The translations under genes were made by a program, and so were the position numbers. Of a stretch of 64,000 nucleotides of DNA, positions 47,667-58,700 are shown in pieces. The stretch covers positions 248,001 through 312,000 of the forward strand of contig JAUIRK010000099.1 in NCBI GenBank assembly GCA_030549495.1. The letters run 5' to 3'. Below the pieces are notes generated by a model that made no database searches, was not told where the DNA came from, and saw only the letters and a list, made by a program, of their open reading frames with translations. Every line of letters begins with the position of its first letter. Position 1 is the first letter of the stretch. Source of the stretch: Nectonema munidae. Lineage: Eukaryota > Nematomorpha > Nectonematoida > Nectonematidae.

Positions 47667-48135
47667 CAGTGGTTCCCAACCGGGGGTCCATGGACCTTCA
47701 AGGGGTCCATGGAAGAATTTCAAGGGGTCCATGGAAATTCTACTTCAAACTAATTATGCTGAATCTCCTTTAATACTTCTATTTTCCAAATCAATATAAA
47801 TATATACATTTAGAGCTTTTTTAAATAAATATTTTATTCCCTTTTTTAAGGTTTCATGTTTTGAATGTTTATTATATGCTTTTTATTAGTTACAATATTT
47901 TTGAAAAATTTATACTTTAATTGGAAAAAAATTTTATTCACAATTTATGTCAGGCTTTACGATTTTTCTGATTTCATATGAATAAGGATACGATTTAATC
48001 AGATGACTACAATCATTTTTTGCATAAAAATCTTTGATTAATTTTGTTGGCTCAAAATATTCAGTTGTAGGGGTCCACAGGTAAAAAAGTGACTGAAAAA
48101 GGAAGAACGGGATAAAAAAAGGTTGGGAACCACTG
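47667..48135 (+). mobile_element. hAT MITE with perfect 8-bp TSD
   Basis: CAGTGGTTCCCAACC at 47667 and GGTTGGGAACCACTG ending at 48135 are perfect 15-bp terminal inverted repeats; GTCTAAAA at 47659-47666 and 48136-48143 is a perfect target duplication. The 469-bp interior is non-coding and matches both ends of the ZBED5-type hAT copies at 19657-21350 and 25075-25762 (for example ATCAGATGACTACAATCATT). It is therefore an internally deleted derivative of that family, and the freshest-looking insertion of the three. Confidence 0.95.
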
Positions 48136-48199
48136 GTCTAAAATTACAAACTTTTCACGTTAAATATATATAAAAAATAATTATAATAATAACAAAACA

Positions 48200-48450
48200 T
48201 TATGAAATACCCGTGGAGTGGCCACCCCGATCACCAGATCTAACCTCTCCTAACTATTTTCTTTGGGGACATCTAAAAATCTGTTGTGTACCAGAATCGT
48301 TGACGCACTCTTGATGATTTGGAAAAAGCGATATGAGTGTCAAAGGATCAATACTGAATCCCTCAAAAGAGTAAAAGACAGTTTTATAAAGAGAATTGAT
48401 GCATGTGTTAAAATAGGAGGTGAACAATTTGAGCATCTGCTATGATTATG
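48200..48450 (+). pseudogene. mariner/Tc1-type transposase C-terminal fragment
   Basis: Reads EWPPRSPDLTSPNYFLWGHL (the 'WPxxSPDLxPxDxFLWG' block with the third catalytic acid, D, about 48215-48275), then TLDDLEKAI and, in another frame, DSFIKRIDACVKIGGEQFEH-LL. GATGGTGCGCGATTTCTGGG just downstream is probably its 3' terminal region. One frame change separates the blocks, and the 5' two-thirds are missing. Confidence 0.75.
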
Positions 48451-48638
48451 ATAAATAAAATTGATATTCATATGTATTTTTATAAATCTGGATGGTGCGC
48501 GATTTCTGGGACACTAATTTTCAAACTTGATATTGAAATGATAATATCATTACTTGAGGCCTCACTGATATAGAAAGAATGTAACTTGGTCGGAACATTG
48601 TTATCTGTTTCACTAAAATTTTTACTGTCTGTTTTTAA

Positions 48639-48985
48639 CCCTCGTTACCCCTTCGTTTAGAATCACACTCAGCCCCTTCTGGTCCAAATGGACCCCACGC
48701 AAAAAATATAGTAATTCATTCCCAATACTTTATCATTTTGAGATGAAAACAAAAAATTTATTTAAAATAAAGAGAGTGTGTTAATCAACAATTTATACAT
48801 GTTATATTATAATGTTTTTACAGATATGTCTTCGACATTTTACACATTTAGATTCACACTTGTTTTCAGATTTCTCGCATAAATAACATCTACCTCTTTT
48901 TCGTTTGACTTGGCGCTTTTCTTCATTTGGAATTTTCACTGATTAACAAAATCTTGAGAATATAATTCTGTTGTATTTCTAGATT
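48639..48985 (-). mobile_element. piggyBac 3' end fragment
   Basis: TTAA at 48635-48638 abuts CCCTCGTTACCCC. The palindrome GGTCCAAATGGACC lies at 48681-48694, about 26-30 bp in, like the longer 3' spacer of canonical piggyBac ends. On the minus strand, about 48920-48840 encodes KRKRGRCYLCEKSENKCESK and CVKCRRHICK, the C-terminal Cys-rich finger of PGBD transposases. The rest of the element is lost. Confidence 0.65.
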
Positions 48986-49369
48986 ATTTTTTATTTAAAC
49001 AGAGTATAATAAAGAGTCTATACCTTCGCCATCTCTTGAAGAAAACTTTTTACAGTAACAGAAGATAAAGAATAACATGATTAAAAATTTTAAGACGCTA
49101 AAAATTTATCATAAAAAGGGAAAATTTCGTTTCATTGTTTTATCTTGAGGAATATTTTTGAATAGAGGCATGAACAAATCTTTGATACAGTGATCAATAA
49201 ATAGTAGTTTGGATTGAAGCGAAACGAAAAGGCTAGAAATTAGCTTGTGAAAATGGCATCATGTAATAAAAGGATGTGATATACTTACAATTAAAGTTAA
49301 CTTTGTAAATGATAAGTGTAAAATGCGAAAGTTCGACTAATCAAAGATTAACATTTTGTCCTTCTATAA

Positions 49370-50120
49370 AAAAGCAACGTTTTCTTAAAGAAGCCATGTT
49401 GATCATTTATAACACAATTGTTACCTTTTAAACAGGAGAGAACATTGTCGGAGATTATGGATTAAAGGATTTTTGACAAGACTGGAGTTAAACTTATTCG
49501 CTTATAGTTAGAAGGACGCTTAGGGTCTGAGCTTTTATAAATATGACTATTGCAGTTTTCCAGGTCAAGGGAAGAGTTTTTCGCTTAAAGAGAGATTAAA
49601 GAGCTTTGTTAAGGATGCCGTTAAAAGATCGCACCATTTTTTCAAAATGCAGGTGTGCAAGTTGTCTATACCTGGAGATTTGTTTTTTTCAGTGGTCAGC
49701 TTTTCATGAACGGTTTCTTCATTTATTTACAATTTCATTCATTGGAGGAGAATAATTTCGTTTAGCGTCTCTTCGTCACTTTCTTGTATTGCTTGTGAAG
49801 ACAGTAGAAAAAAATGTAGCTTTTTCGATAATAGATTCAACAGGATTCCCGTCATTATCTGTTATAAGATTCAAACACGCGTTTCTTTTGCTGAATGCAT
49901 CCAAATAGCTCTAGAACCTTTTAGAATCCTTTTTTTACTCAAGAGATGCCTTATTTGTATACCTTTGCAATAAATGAATGTTAAAGTCGCATATAGTGAA
50001 AAAATTTCTTTTTTTGAGGTATTTAAAAAATGTTTTTAAAGAAGTTAAAAAGTGTGGAATAGGGGACTTTTGTGGCCGATAAAGATAAAGGTACCGTGGG
50101 TGTGTTTTCATTGACAAGGC
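49370..50120 (-). pseudogene. LINE endonuclease-RT remnant (minus)
   Basis: Minus-strand order: YLYLYRPQKSPIPHFLTSLK and FTICDFNIHLLQRY (50085-49965), the 'VYRPP...GDFNIxLL' endonuclease motif; then FNGILNKALxSLF and PLTWKTAIVIFIKA, followed by KRPSNYKRISLTPVLSKIL (49560-49460), the RT entry motif 'SNYRPISLTxVLSKxLE'. Frames change repeatedly. It ends against the tRNA-like SINE at 50163. Confidence 0.75.
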
Positions 50121-50162
50121 ACTTATATACAGCTTATGTCAAACTATGAACAAATTAGTATC

Positions 50163-50228
50163 GATGAGAAATCGAACCCAGAGGCTTCCGTGCTGAGTCC
50201 ATCATCTCAACCAATCTGTCACGCCATA
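50163..50228 (-). repeat. tRNA-derived SINE head, copy 2
   Basis: The minus strand reads TGGCGTGACAGATTGGTTGA, then GATGATGGACTCAGCACGG and CTCTGGGTTCGATTTCTC. TGGTTGAGATG is A-box-like and GGGTTCGATTTCT a good B box at tRNA-like spacing. The sequence is shared with 14411-14480 (+). No cloverleaf good enough for a functional tRNA. Confidence 0.65.
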
Positions 50229-50559
50229 AATGGGTTGAAGTGAATATTTCTTATTCATAAACGTATAAACTGAATATAAAGAAAATCTGCAAACGATTTC
50301 AAGCAATTGAAGGATTTTTGTAAGATAGACTAAAAGAAACCTTCTTGTGTTCGTGTTATTTCATGAGAAATAAGTTTAAAGTATTTTAATTGATTAAATT
50401 ACTCGTGTTCCATATTTCTGAAAAAACAATTAAATCAAAGTCAAAGTAGAGAGTCTGAAAAATATTAAAAATGATCAAAATTGGCAAACAGGCTTCTAAT
50501 ATAGAATAAATCATATTGATCCATATATATTATTATTATAAGGTAAAACCACAAGGGGG

Positions 50560-50687
50560 TTTTTTTTATCGAGAACGCACCCCCGCCCCTCTTCTCTCGA
50601 ACTAAAAACAAACGGGGGGGAAGCAACCCCCAAAACAAGTGCGGGTGGCGCAATCCCCCACCACCCCACCCCCCCCCCCCCCCCCCC
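50560..50687. repeat. Poly-C/poly-G rich island
   Basis: Multiple C and G runs (ACGCACCCCCGCCCC, ACGGGGGGGAAG, AACCCCCAAAA) end in CCACCACCCCACC and a 19-C homopolymer at 50669-50687, in otherwise AT-rich DNA. It is G-quadruplex capable on the minus strand. Confidence 0.7.
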
Positions 50688-50689
50688 AA

Positions 50690-51376
50690 ATAACTAAGTT
50701 AATTTTGCCCAACTAATTTACTGTCTATTTAATAATAATTAATTTTAAAGGTAATAAATTTTAATGATGCAATCATGAAATGCTTGTTGAGTTTGTGATT
50801 ATTTATACTTAACGGTTTCGACTGCTCGAGGCGTTGAAGCGACACGTATATTCATATTTTTCTCTTGATCAGTTGCATTCTATATTATTTATTTTGTTTG
50901 TGATTTGTCTAAAATAAACGCTAAGCCATTCGTATTTCAATATCAATTGATGTTATTTGTGAATCAATAGTGTATGTTTCATAAATCACATGCAAGGCAT
51001 GTTACCTAACTGGGTAGTGTTGTGAGTTGGTGTTGATCAAGCCGGCCTATACTATTTTAATTCAGGCCAGCGCTATTTATATATTCTGTAAAACTTTGTC
51101 ATGTGATCAGAGGATTCAGCAGTCACTGGTGACGCTACATTTCACCGAAGGTTCTAAGCAGCTATTCTTTTTCCTAGTCGCAAATTTGAAGCTTTAAAAA
51201 GGAAATAATTACACTCCTATAATTTTGAAATAAGGGGTTATTTAAAACAATTATTCTTCACAAAAGATTTAATTGGGGTGGAAATTAGCACACTAGTGAA
51301 GAAAAAGCAACATTACTTTTCTGAATGATTAATACTCTTTTTTTGAATATTTTCTATCCACGCAGGGCAAATTTAA
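50690..51376. other. Intergenic DNA, no gene seen
   Basis: AT-rich with a slightly G+C-richer piece at 51000-51180; no feature recognised. Confidence 0.45.
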
Positions 51377-51583
51377 ATGATTAAGTCATGTGGAGGGGAA
51401 ATAATAGGAATACGTTTGGGAAGCCCTGACATCTTCACGAGTGAGTCCTCCTTTCTTGGGTTTGCGTAGGACTTTTAGTTATATTTCTAATTCGATGACC
51501 CTTATTTTCAGATCCCGCCTTCTTCACCATTCGTTTGGGCTAATGAGAATGGAAATTGGACGCCCCGTGCTAACTTCCAATGA
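51377..51583 (+). CDS. Candidate exon pair of an unknown small gene
   Basis: A consensus donor GTGAGT at 51441 and an acceptor CCCTTATTTTCAG ending at 51511 define a 71-bp intron, the size of other short introns here (48-96 bp). From ATG 51377, removal of the intron gives a 32-residue frame (MIKSCGGEIIGIRLG..., stop 51541). Alternatively a frame entering after the TAATAG at about 51407 continues as PPSSPFVWANENGNW and stops at 51581-51583. Neither peptide is recognised. It could be the 3' end of an unknown gene, a micro-ORF or a non-coding transcript. Confidence 0.25.
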
Positions 51584-52038
51584 AGAAAAGCATTTTTGTT
51601 GAAAGAAACAACCAGATCGCTAGTTGAGTGCTCTGCAGTGTTAGGGTTGCCTTTTCGAAAGAATACACTCTTCTGCGTCGCGATGAAACACTTCGTTGTT
51701 CAAAGAATCTTCAAATCAGTCTCTTTTACGAATCTTTTTGTCACAGTTACGACAAAATATTTAATCCTTTCCTATCCCTCTCGCAAAGCCTACATGACCA
51801 ATGAGATTATATTAGCACCAGGGGTAGGAAGATGTTTAGGAATTTTATAAATATTCATATATAATAACATTTTATTTTAGTTAAAAAATTAGTGATAACT
51901 GTTTTATTCTTTCCCGCCCATAAGGTTTACACTTTTTATTTTAATAAATTTTTTGTTTACTTATCATTATTTTTGTTGAAAAGTTATAAATCAGATAAAA
52001 TAAACACAAACGTATCCTCCAGTTCTTTTCACTGAAAT

Positions 52039-52095
52039 GGGACATATTTGTCCCCATGGGCAGTAAGTGACAAAAATGTTTGAGGAGGGTCTTAG
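52039..52095. mobile_element. Probable piggyBac terminus
   Basis: The palindrome GGGACATATTTGTCCC (52039-52054) is followed by CATGGGCAGTAAGTGAC and, about 30 bp on, GAGGAGGGTC-TTAG (52082-52095). This fits a 3' end with a worn TTAA and a subterminal palindrome as at 48639. No transposase was found beside it. Confidence 0.4.
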
Positions 52096-52439
52096 AAGAA
52101 AGATTTAAGTTTATACCGTGATAACTTTTAACTAGATATGATCTAATTACAAATTAGTTTGAGCTGTTCCAATAAAATGTATCTCTAATTAATGAGTGAT
52201 GTTGAAGTTTGTCTTAGAAGGCAAGCGGGGCCTTAATGATGCGATTAGAGCTCATCTCGCAAGTATACGGCCACCTGAACAAGCGATGTTAGCGAGTTGC
52301 CTTTAAATTCGAGTGATGCATGATTTCATATAAACTGCATACAAACAAAGGACTGCTAACGATAAATTGAACTTCACAAAAGACCCACAGGCTTTCTGCA
52401 CCTTGAAGAAAAGCTTATTTTCTCTCGCATCTAGTTTGA

Positions 52440-52715
52440 GTCGATGTTTGAGTAATTCCAGGTTTAAGTCCCTTTAAATATAATCACTTCGGTTGACGCC
52501 TCCATGCGATTGGCTGATTTAACAGGCCATTTCTTGGCTAAGCTCGTCATGGTATCAACAATAAATAAACATACTAATAATCCACGAAGCATGATGTATC
52601 AACTATGAAGTAGTATACCTGATTAATGAGTACTTAACAAGAACTTCAATACAAGTCCCGCTAATATCATTACGCAAAGCACTTTATTTCCCAGCTTCAG
52701 AAACTTTTTTCCATC
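52440..52715 (+). promoter_or_regulatory. Probable T-box gene promoter/5' UTR
   Basis: TTTAAATATAA (about 52474-52484) is TATA-like and GATTGGCT (52508-52515) is an inverted CCAAT box. TTTATTTCCCAG at 52685-52695 could be a 5' UTR splice acceptor 20 bp before the ATG. Suggestive only. Confidence 0.3.
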
Positions 52716-55700
52716 ATGTACTGGAAAGACAGCCAAAAAGTATCCCCTGCCAATCTGGAATGCGCTCAAAACTTTTTCTTTCCAAACTCCGCTATTTTCC
52801 CAAATAAAGAGAATTTGATGCCAATCGATTGTGAAAATATTTTTTACGCCAACCAAAACCATCAACAACGACAAAAGCGTTTAAATTCGGTTTCTCTACC
52901 TCCTCTCCAAAAAAAATTCGCTCTCAATTTGCCCTTCCGAGACAGAGCCAACACTTTTCCAGACTGTCAATATGCATACTCGGCTTATCACTCTTCATTT
53001 AAGCAAAATTTGATGAACAGTACCGAGATGATGCTTCATCAACAACAACATCCGATTGATCCCTTTACGAAGAATTGCAGCCAGAAGCGTGAATTGGGCA
53101 AAGTCGAGGTTATTTTAGAGAACAGGTCTTTGTGGAGGAAGTTCAATAAGTACAACACTGAGATGATTCTTACGAAAACTGGAAGGTATTTGAAACTTCA
53201 ATTATTTTTAATTCTTTATGAGAATTCTTCTTCTCTGTCGGCATGATTATTTACACGTAATTTGTGAAAATCAAAAATTCCCTCTAAATTTTGTTCGTGC
53301 TATTAATATAATTTCTCTAAAAATATACTGCTAGTAACTGGTGCCTTTGCATGCGTCCACAGGCTACTGCACACCAAGTATCACTAACCCACCAAAATCA
53401 TTGCTGCTGCTGCTCCCAAAAATGCCGCGAGCTAAACACCAAAAAGCCTCAGCTCCCACTTAAAACGACATAATATGATTGCAATTTTGAAAATTGAATT
53501 ATGAACAAAAGATTCATAAAATGAAAGAATAAAAATGATTTACACCACTTGTTTGCAACATTTGTCTTATTTTCCGATTTTTGTACTGCCTCTGACAATT
53601 CTTGCTCGTCAGAAGTTGTAAATTAAAGATTTCTTTGTATTTGCATGAACTAAAAATTATTGCTTTTTCTTGATGCACACGATGATAGATAAACTTTATT
53701 TTAGAAGAATATTTCCCAGCCTTATATTTTCTCTGGAAAAGTTAAAGCCGGATTCTCTCTACAGCATTTACGTTGACATAATACCTGCAGACAACTGCCT
53801 ATGGAAGTATGATAAGGGAAGATGGATTTCCACGAGAAGCGCCCAAAATCTACCAAATTGTATGTTTTAATGTACACAAAGCTATGCCTGTTTACACGAG
53901 TATGGTCCATGTGTTTCATTTATCCATTTTACTTAAATTTAGCGATCAAGTATCACTCAACTACTTCAGATTAGAGCTTTTTAAATTTTTAGCCTGGAAG
54001 CCTTACTTTAAGAATATTTTTCATTCTTAACATGTCACATCGTTTCTCATACTCCACATATGAATCTTGAATTAGGTGAACAATACACCCCTTTGTAAAA
54101 TTGACGACTTCATCAAATGAGTAATTACATGCTTCACAATATAAATTTTCTGCACAAAAATATTTTTGTGAAACTTAATCAAAATTAGAATATATAAATA
54201 AACTAAAAAATAATTTAAGTATAAGAGTGATCTAATTGCATCAAGAAGTTATCGAAAAATGTATATTCATTTTCATTAAAATTTGTATCACCCAAGTTTT
54301 ACTTGTTTAACAATCTCCTTTTTATAATGTATATTTTACCATGATAAAGATGATATACTATTTATTTATATTTGAGGAAACGAATTCTTTTAAAGTCAAC
54401 TAACACACTAATTAACTCTTAATGATCAACTAAGTAAGTATCTGTTTAATTTACTCTCTGAGGAGAGAATTAAGTTTGAATTTCAATGAACTCGAGAGTT
54501 ATTTAGTTAAGCACATACTTTATTAGTTCCTTAATTGCTATATAAATGATAGTTAGTTAATTAATTTGTCAATTAATTTATTAGTTTTAAAAATTACAGT
54601 TTATTTTTTTTTAAATTGTACTTTATTAGTTACAATAATTTATAAAAATATAGAGTACATTTTTTATAAAGTTTAGCAGAAACTTTTTTAAAGTGGGTGG
54701 TGGAGGTGGGGATCTTTTGAGTTTCATAAAAATTTGATATTTCTTTTGTGTAACATATTTATGTCCTCGTGTTTACTCGTCTAATTTCAATTAGTTATAT
54801 AAGATTTTTCATCTTTTGTTGAGAAAATAAAAAGTGAAATTTTTTTTTTCATGAAAAATTAAAAAAAATTCATTATAAATCATTATTGATCTATGTAGAA
54901 ATATACACGATCTTGTAGAAAATAAACATGAATTATCTTCAACTTATTAGGAAAAAAATCTAAAGGTAAAAATCACAAATATGCAATCGCTTACGATCTT
55001 CAGGACCGATTTTTTAGAAGCCGAATCTTAAGATCATCAAACCAAAGAAAAAAATGTTCGTCAGCAACAGAACAGCTGTTTATAAAATCAATTTAGTATT
55101 TTTCGATATTTATATCGGCATTTAAATATCAATTCAGAAAAGTTTATTCATCACCGTATGAAATGTGTTTTAAAACAAAATATTTTCCCAAACCATTTTT
55201 GGATGAGAGCTTTCGCGGATACTTTTAAATTTTTAAGTTGATGAACTGAATACTTGGCTCGAATAGTAGGATAAGCGTGAGGCGCATAAATAATTGAATA
55301 TTCTGAGAATAAAAATTCTGCAAATCGAAGTTAATAACGTGGGAAAAATGTCTTTTCTAACTACGAATGAAGGATAATAATGAATTGTATCGCAAAAAAA
55401 GGAAGATATATAAAAATAAAATAAAACTTTTATAAGGGTCGCTTTTATACTAAAAATCTCGTGAGGTAAACGCCTGCTGCTCTTGTTATTTAGTATAACT
55501 CTTTTTCACATGACATTTCCACAACCAATGAAACGTTTACATCAAACTTTTAACGCTTCGATATTTAATCTTTAGATGGTAGAATACATCACTACAACGA
55601 CTCTCCGAACAAAGGAAGTTATTTCAATGGCAAAACGATCAACTTCGACAAATTGAAAATTACCAACAACAGGAATGAGCCAATTAATGGAGCGGTTAGT

Positions 55701-58700
55701 GCAAAAATAATATTTCGATTTAAAAAAATGTATTGCCTTGTCATGAAAGTCCGCAGTATTAGTACTTTCAACCAAGCTTACAGCACAGCTCCAATGATAT
55801 CTTAAATATCAGAATAGTTTATATCAATAGTGAATGAAAGTACCTTGATTACTCAAATTCAAGCTCAAGTATACAAAGTTCTACACTTTTCCACCCAATT
55901 TTAGCTCTGCATCACAGTGCTAAAAATATGGTGTAGAGATTAAATTAGAAAGAAAAAGGATGAGAAGAGTGGAGAACTCTGTATACTTTGGCTTGAATTT
56001 GAGTAATCAAAGTGAACAGGTTTAATGTATGACAAAAGCCCCAATATCAAAATTATGCAAGAGATTTTATATAAAAGTGTTGTAGAAACCACAATGCTGT
56101 AGGAGTAGAAACATGGTTTATAAAAAAGTCTTGCGAAGGAAAATCGATGCTGTGGTTTGAGGAGGCTAAGATCGAAGTGTGGGGTTAGAAAAATATTTAA
56201 AATTCATAAATTAGAAGACGCATCTAAAATATGGATTGAATATATATCTGAACACGGCTATATGTAAATTCGTATATACTTACTCTTGAAATGACTAGAA
56301 AGTTAACAAGCTTTTCATGCAATCGATATTCATTACACACGATGCCTAGTCATTACACTTAGTCAGTCTTATTTATTATTAATAAGTATTTTCGAACATA
56401 TGTTTTAAAACTTGCTTAATTGACTGATAAGTTTACGATTTTATCGAAAAGGTATTTCTATGCTATTAATTATCATCTTCCATTCGCCCATATAAGAGTT
56501 GGTTTGCATCCCCGTTGTCTACAGGGACGTAAAATTTTAACTTGTCGCTGCATATTCATGAAAGTAAACGTGGAGCAAATGTTTTGCCGCGTATTGCTCT
56601 TCCTGGCACAAACCACGGTTTTCGACGGTTGGACTAGTCGTTGGCTATAATAACATTTCAAAAGATTTAAATAGGGAGAAGTCCAAGAGAAATTTATTTA
56701 ATCGTACTTACACTATTAGTGTTGTGCTAAATTTGTTCGCTCAAGTGCTGGGGCATAAAGTGTCCCTCTTTTTCTCAGAGTGTTTATAAATATTTTTAAT
56801 GCCATATATATATTTCAAATATGCTGAATTCAGTGATAATGTCCATTTTTTTTGTCAAAAATTTTACATATAAATTCAAAAACAATTATATATCTAAATA
56901 TATATGACATCTCATTTCAAAAAAAAATCTTTCAAAATTTTCAAGTATGTTGAGTTTACTGGTAATATTCATTTTTTATGAAAATCAGTCAAACTTTAAA
57001 AAATTCTTTAAATATGACAGCCCATGTCTAAATTAAATATTATTCTTATAAAAAGTTTTTTATAAATATATACCCATTTTCAAGTATGTAGAATTAAGTG
57101 GTCATGTTCATTTTTATAACAAGGAATTAAATCTGTCAAAAAAATGATTTGAATATGACAGCTCATTTCAAAATTAAATTTTTTTTGGAATACATGTAAA
57201 AAGTTTCTTACACATATATATATATACTATTTTCAACAATGCCCAATTTAGTGGCAATGCTCATTTCTTATGAAGATCAATAAAAGTCAAAAAAATCTAT
57301 TTCCCCTGTCAATCAATATCAAACATATAACTTCCCAATTAAGTCTAGTTGCAGGATTTCTGTGTTAATTATTTTCTTAATTTATTTAAAAACCAAATTT
57401 TGGTGCTTAATTCACTCAAAATATTTCATTCGTTAGTAAATTGGGTATCTCGATAGGACCTCCATAGTTTTGGCTACAAATTCGTTATCAGCTGGTATAT
57501 TTATTCCATACTTTATACTATATGTAATTTTGCTTTTCATTCTATGATGATCCTTCTACTTTCATCAGAAATTTATTTTATGCAATCTGTGTTCGAAAAA
57601 ACTTTTTTAAGGATTTATTTTGAACAGATATTTTCGCTCTCAGTGCATCCTGATTGAAGAATCTTCTTGATGATCTTCGGATTTTTTTTATCAGTAGCTA
57701 GAACGTCCCCTCATCTTTTCGGCAGACTACTAAATGCTGCTGGAGGGATGTATGTAAGTATGGGCATTCGAGAGGAGTTTAGTGCTGTGTGGGCGTGCGT
57801 CTGTGGCATAACGCGCAGAAGGCTGCATTTTGTGCAGGAATTCGTGGCAAAGTGTGGATTTATCAGCTCTGAATTTTGCGAGTGCGTGTGTGTAGGTTAA
57901 TTTCGTGTTTCTTGTGTGCTAGTGTGTGTAGTGAGTGGGTTTATTGAAGAATGTATTTGGGTTAGGGAATACTTACGTAGTCTTGTGCATCGATGCTTTT
58001 TTAAGTGTGTTTGGTCGGGCCAGAATCTTTGTTTTGGGATGTCTGCCGGGGTATATCATAGTTTGGTTATCTGTGGAAGTTGTGTTCTTAAAGCGTCTGG
58101 GCTTGTATAAGCGAGTAAGGGGTGCAGAAGGCTTTCTCATTTGGCTATGATGTTGGTGTCTGTGTGTGTGTGTTTAAATGAAGTGCTAGAATAGGACCCA
58201 AATTTTAAACCCGTATTCACAGATTGGTCGAGTAATGGCTTTGTAAGTATTTGTCCGCGCTGCTTTGTGTTTACCCGATCTGCAGTCAGACAGGCTGCTA
58301 TGATGTTCAGTGTTTAGGCTGCTTTGTGATTTGTGTTGTGAGTTATTTTTGCATCAAAAGCAATTTCAAGAATTTTAGGGTCTGTGGTTGGGCTATCTAA
58401 TTATTTTATATGGACCAGTGGGTTGTATTCTTTGTTGGCTTGAGTAAAAAATGTGCGTTGTGACTTAGTGGAGTTGAGAAGTGTTTTGTTATTTTCTATC
58501 CTTTGGAGATGTCGTTCATGAATTCTTGCATGTTTTGTATCAATCTTTATTATTGCCTTGTTGTCGTAGTGTGTGATCGAATGTATGTGGGATTTTGTTG
58601 GTAAAGGAATGTCTGGCATGCATATTAATTACTTTGTTGCTCTGGCATTTCTCTATCTAAAGGTTTAAAATCGTTTTATAGATAATTTTGAATTCTATGC

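Noticed and set aside
51596-51850. 84-codon plus-strand frame
   Set aside because: No family resemblance, and it begins inside the 3' part of the candidate exon; not enough to call a gene.
56420-56661. G+C-richer patch with frames on both strands (62-76 codons)
   Set aside because: No recognisable protein in either direction and no splice phase that joins the T-box frame.
57667-58150. Cys/Val/Gly-rich plus-strand frames
   Set aside because: The minus strand reads as a jockey LINE RT; the plus frames are its complement.
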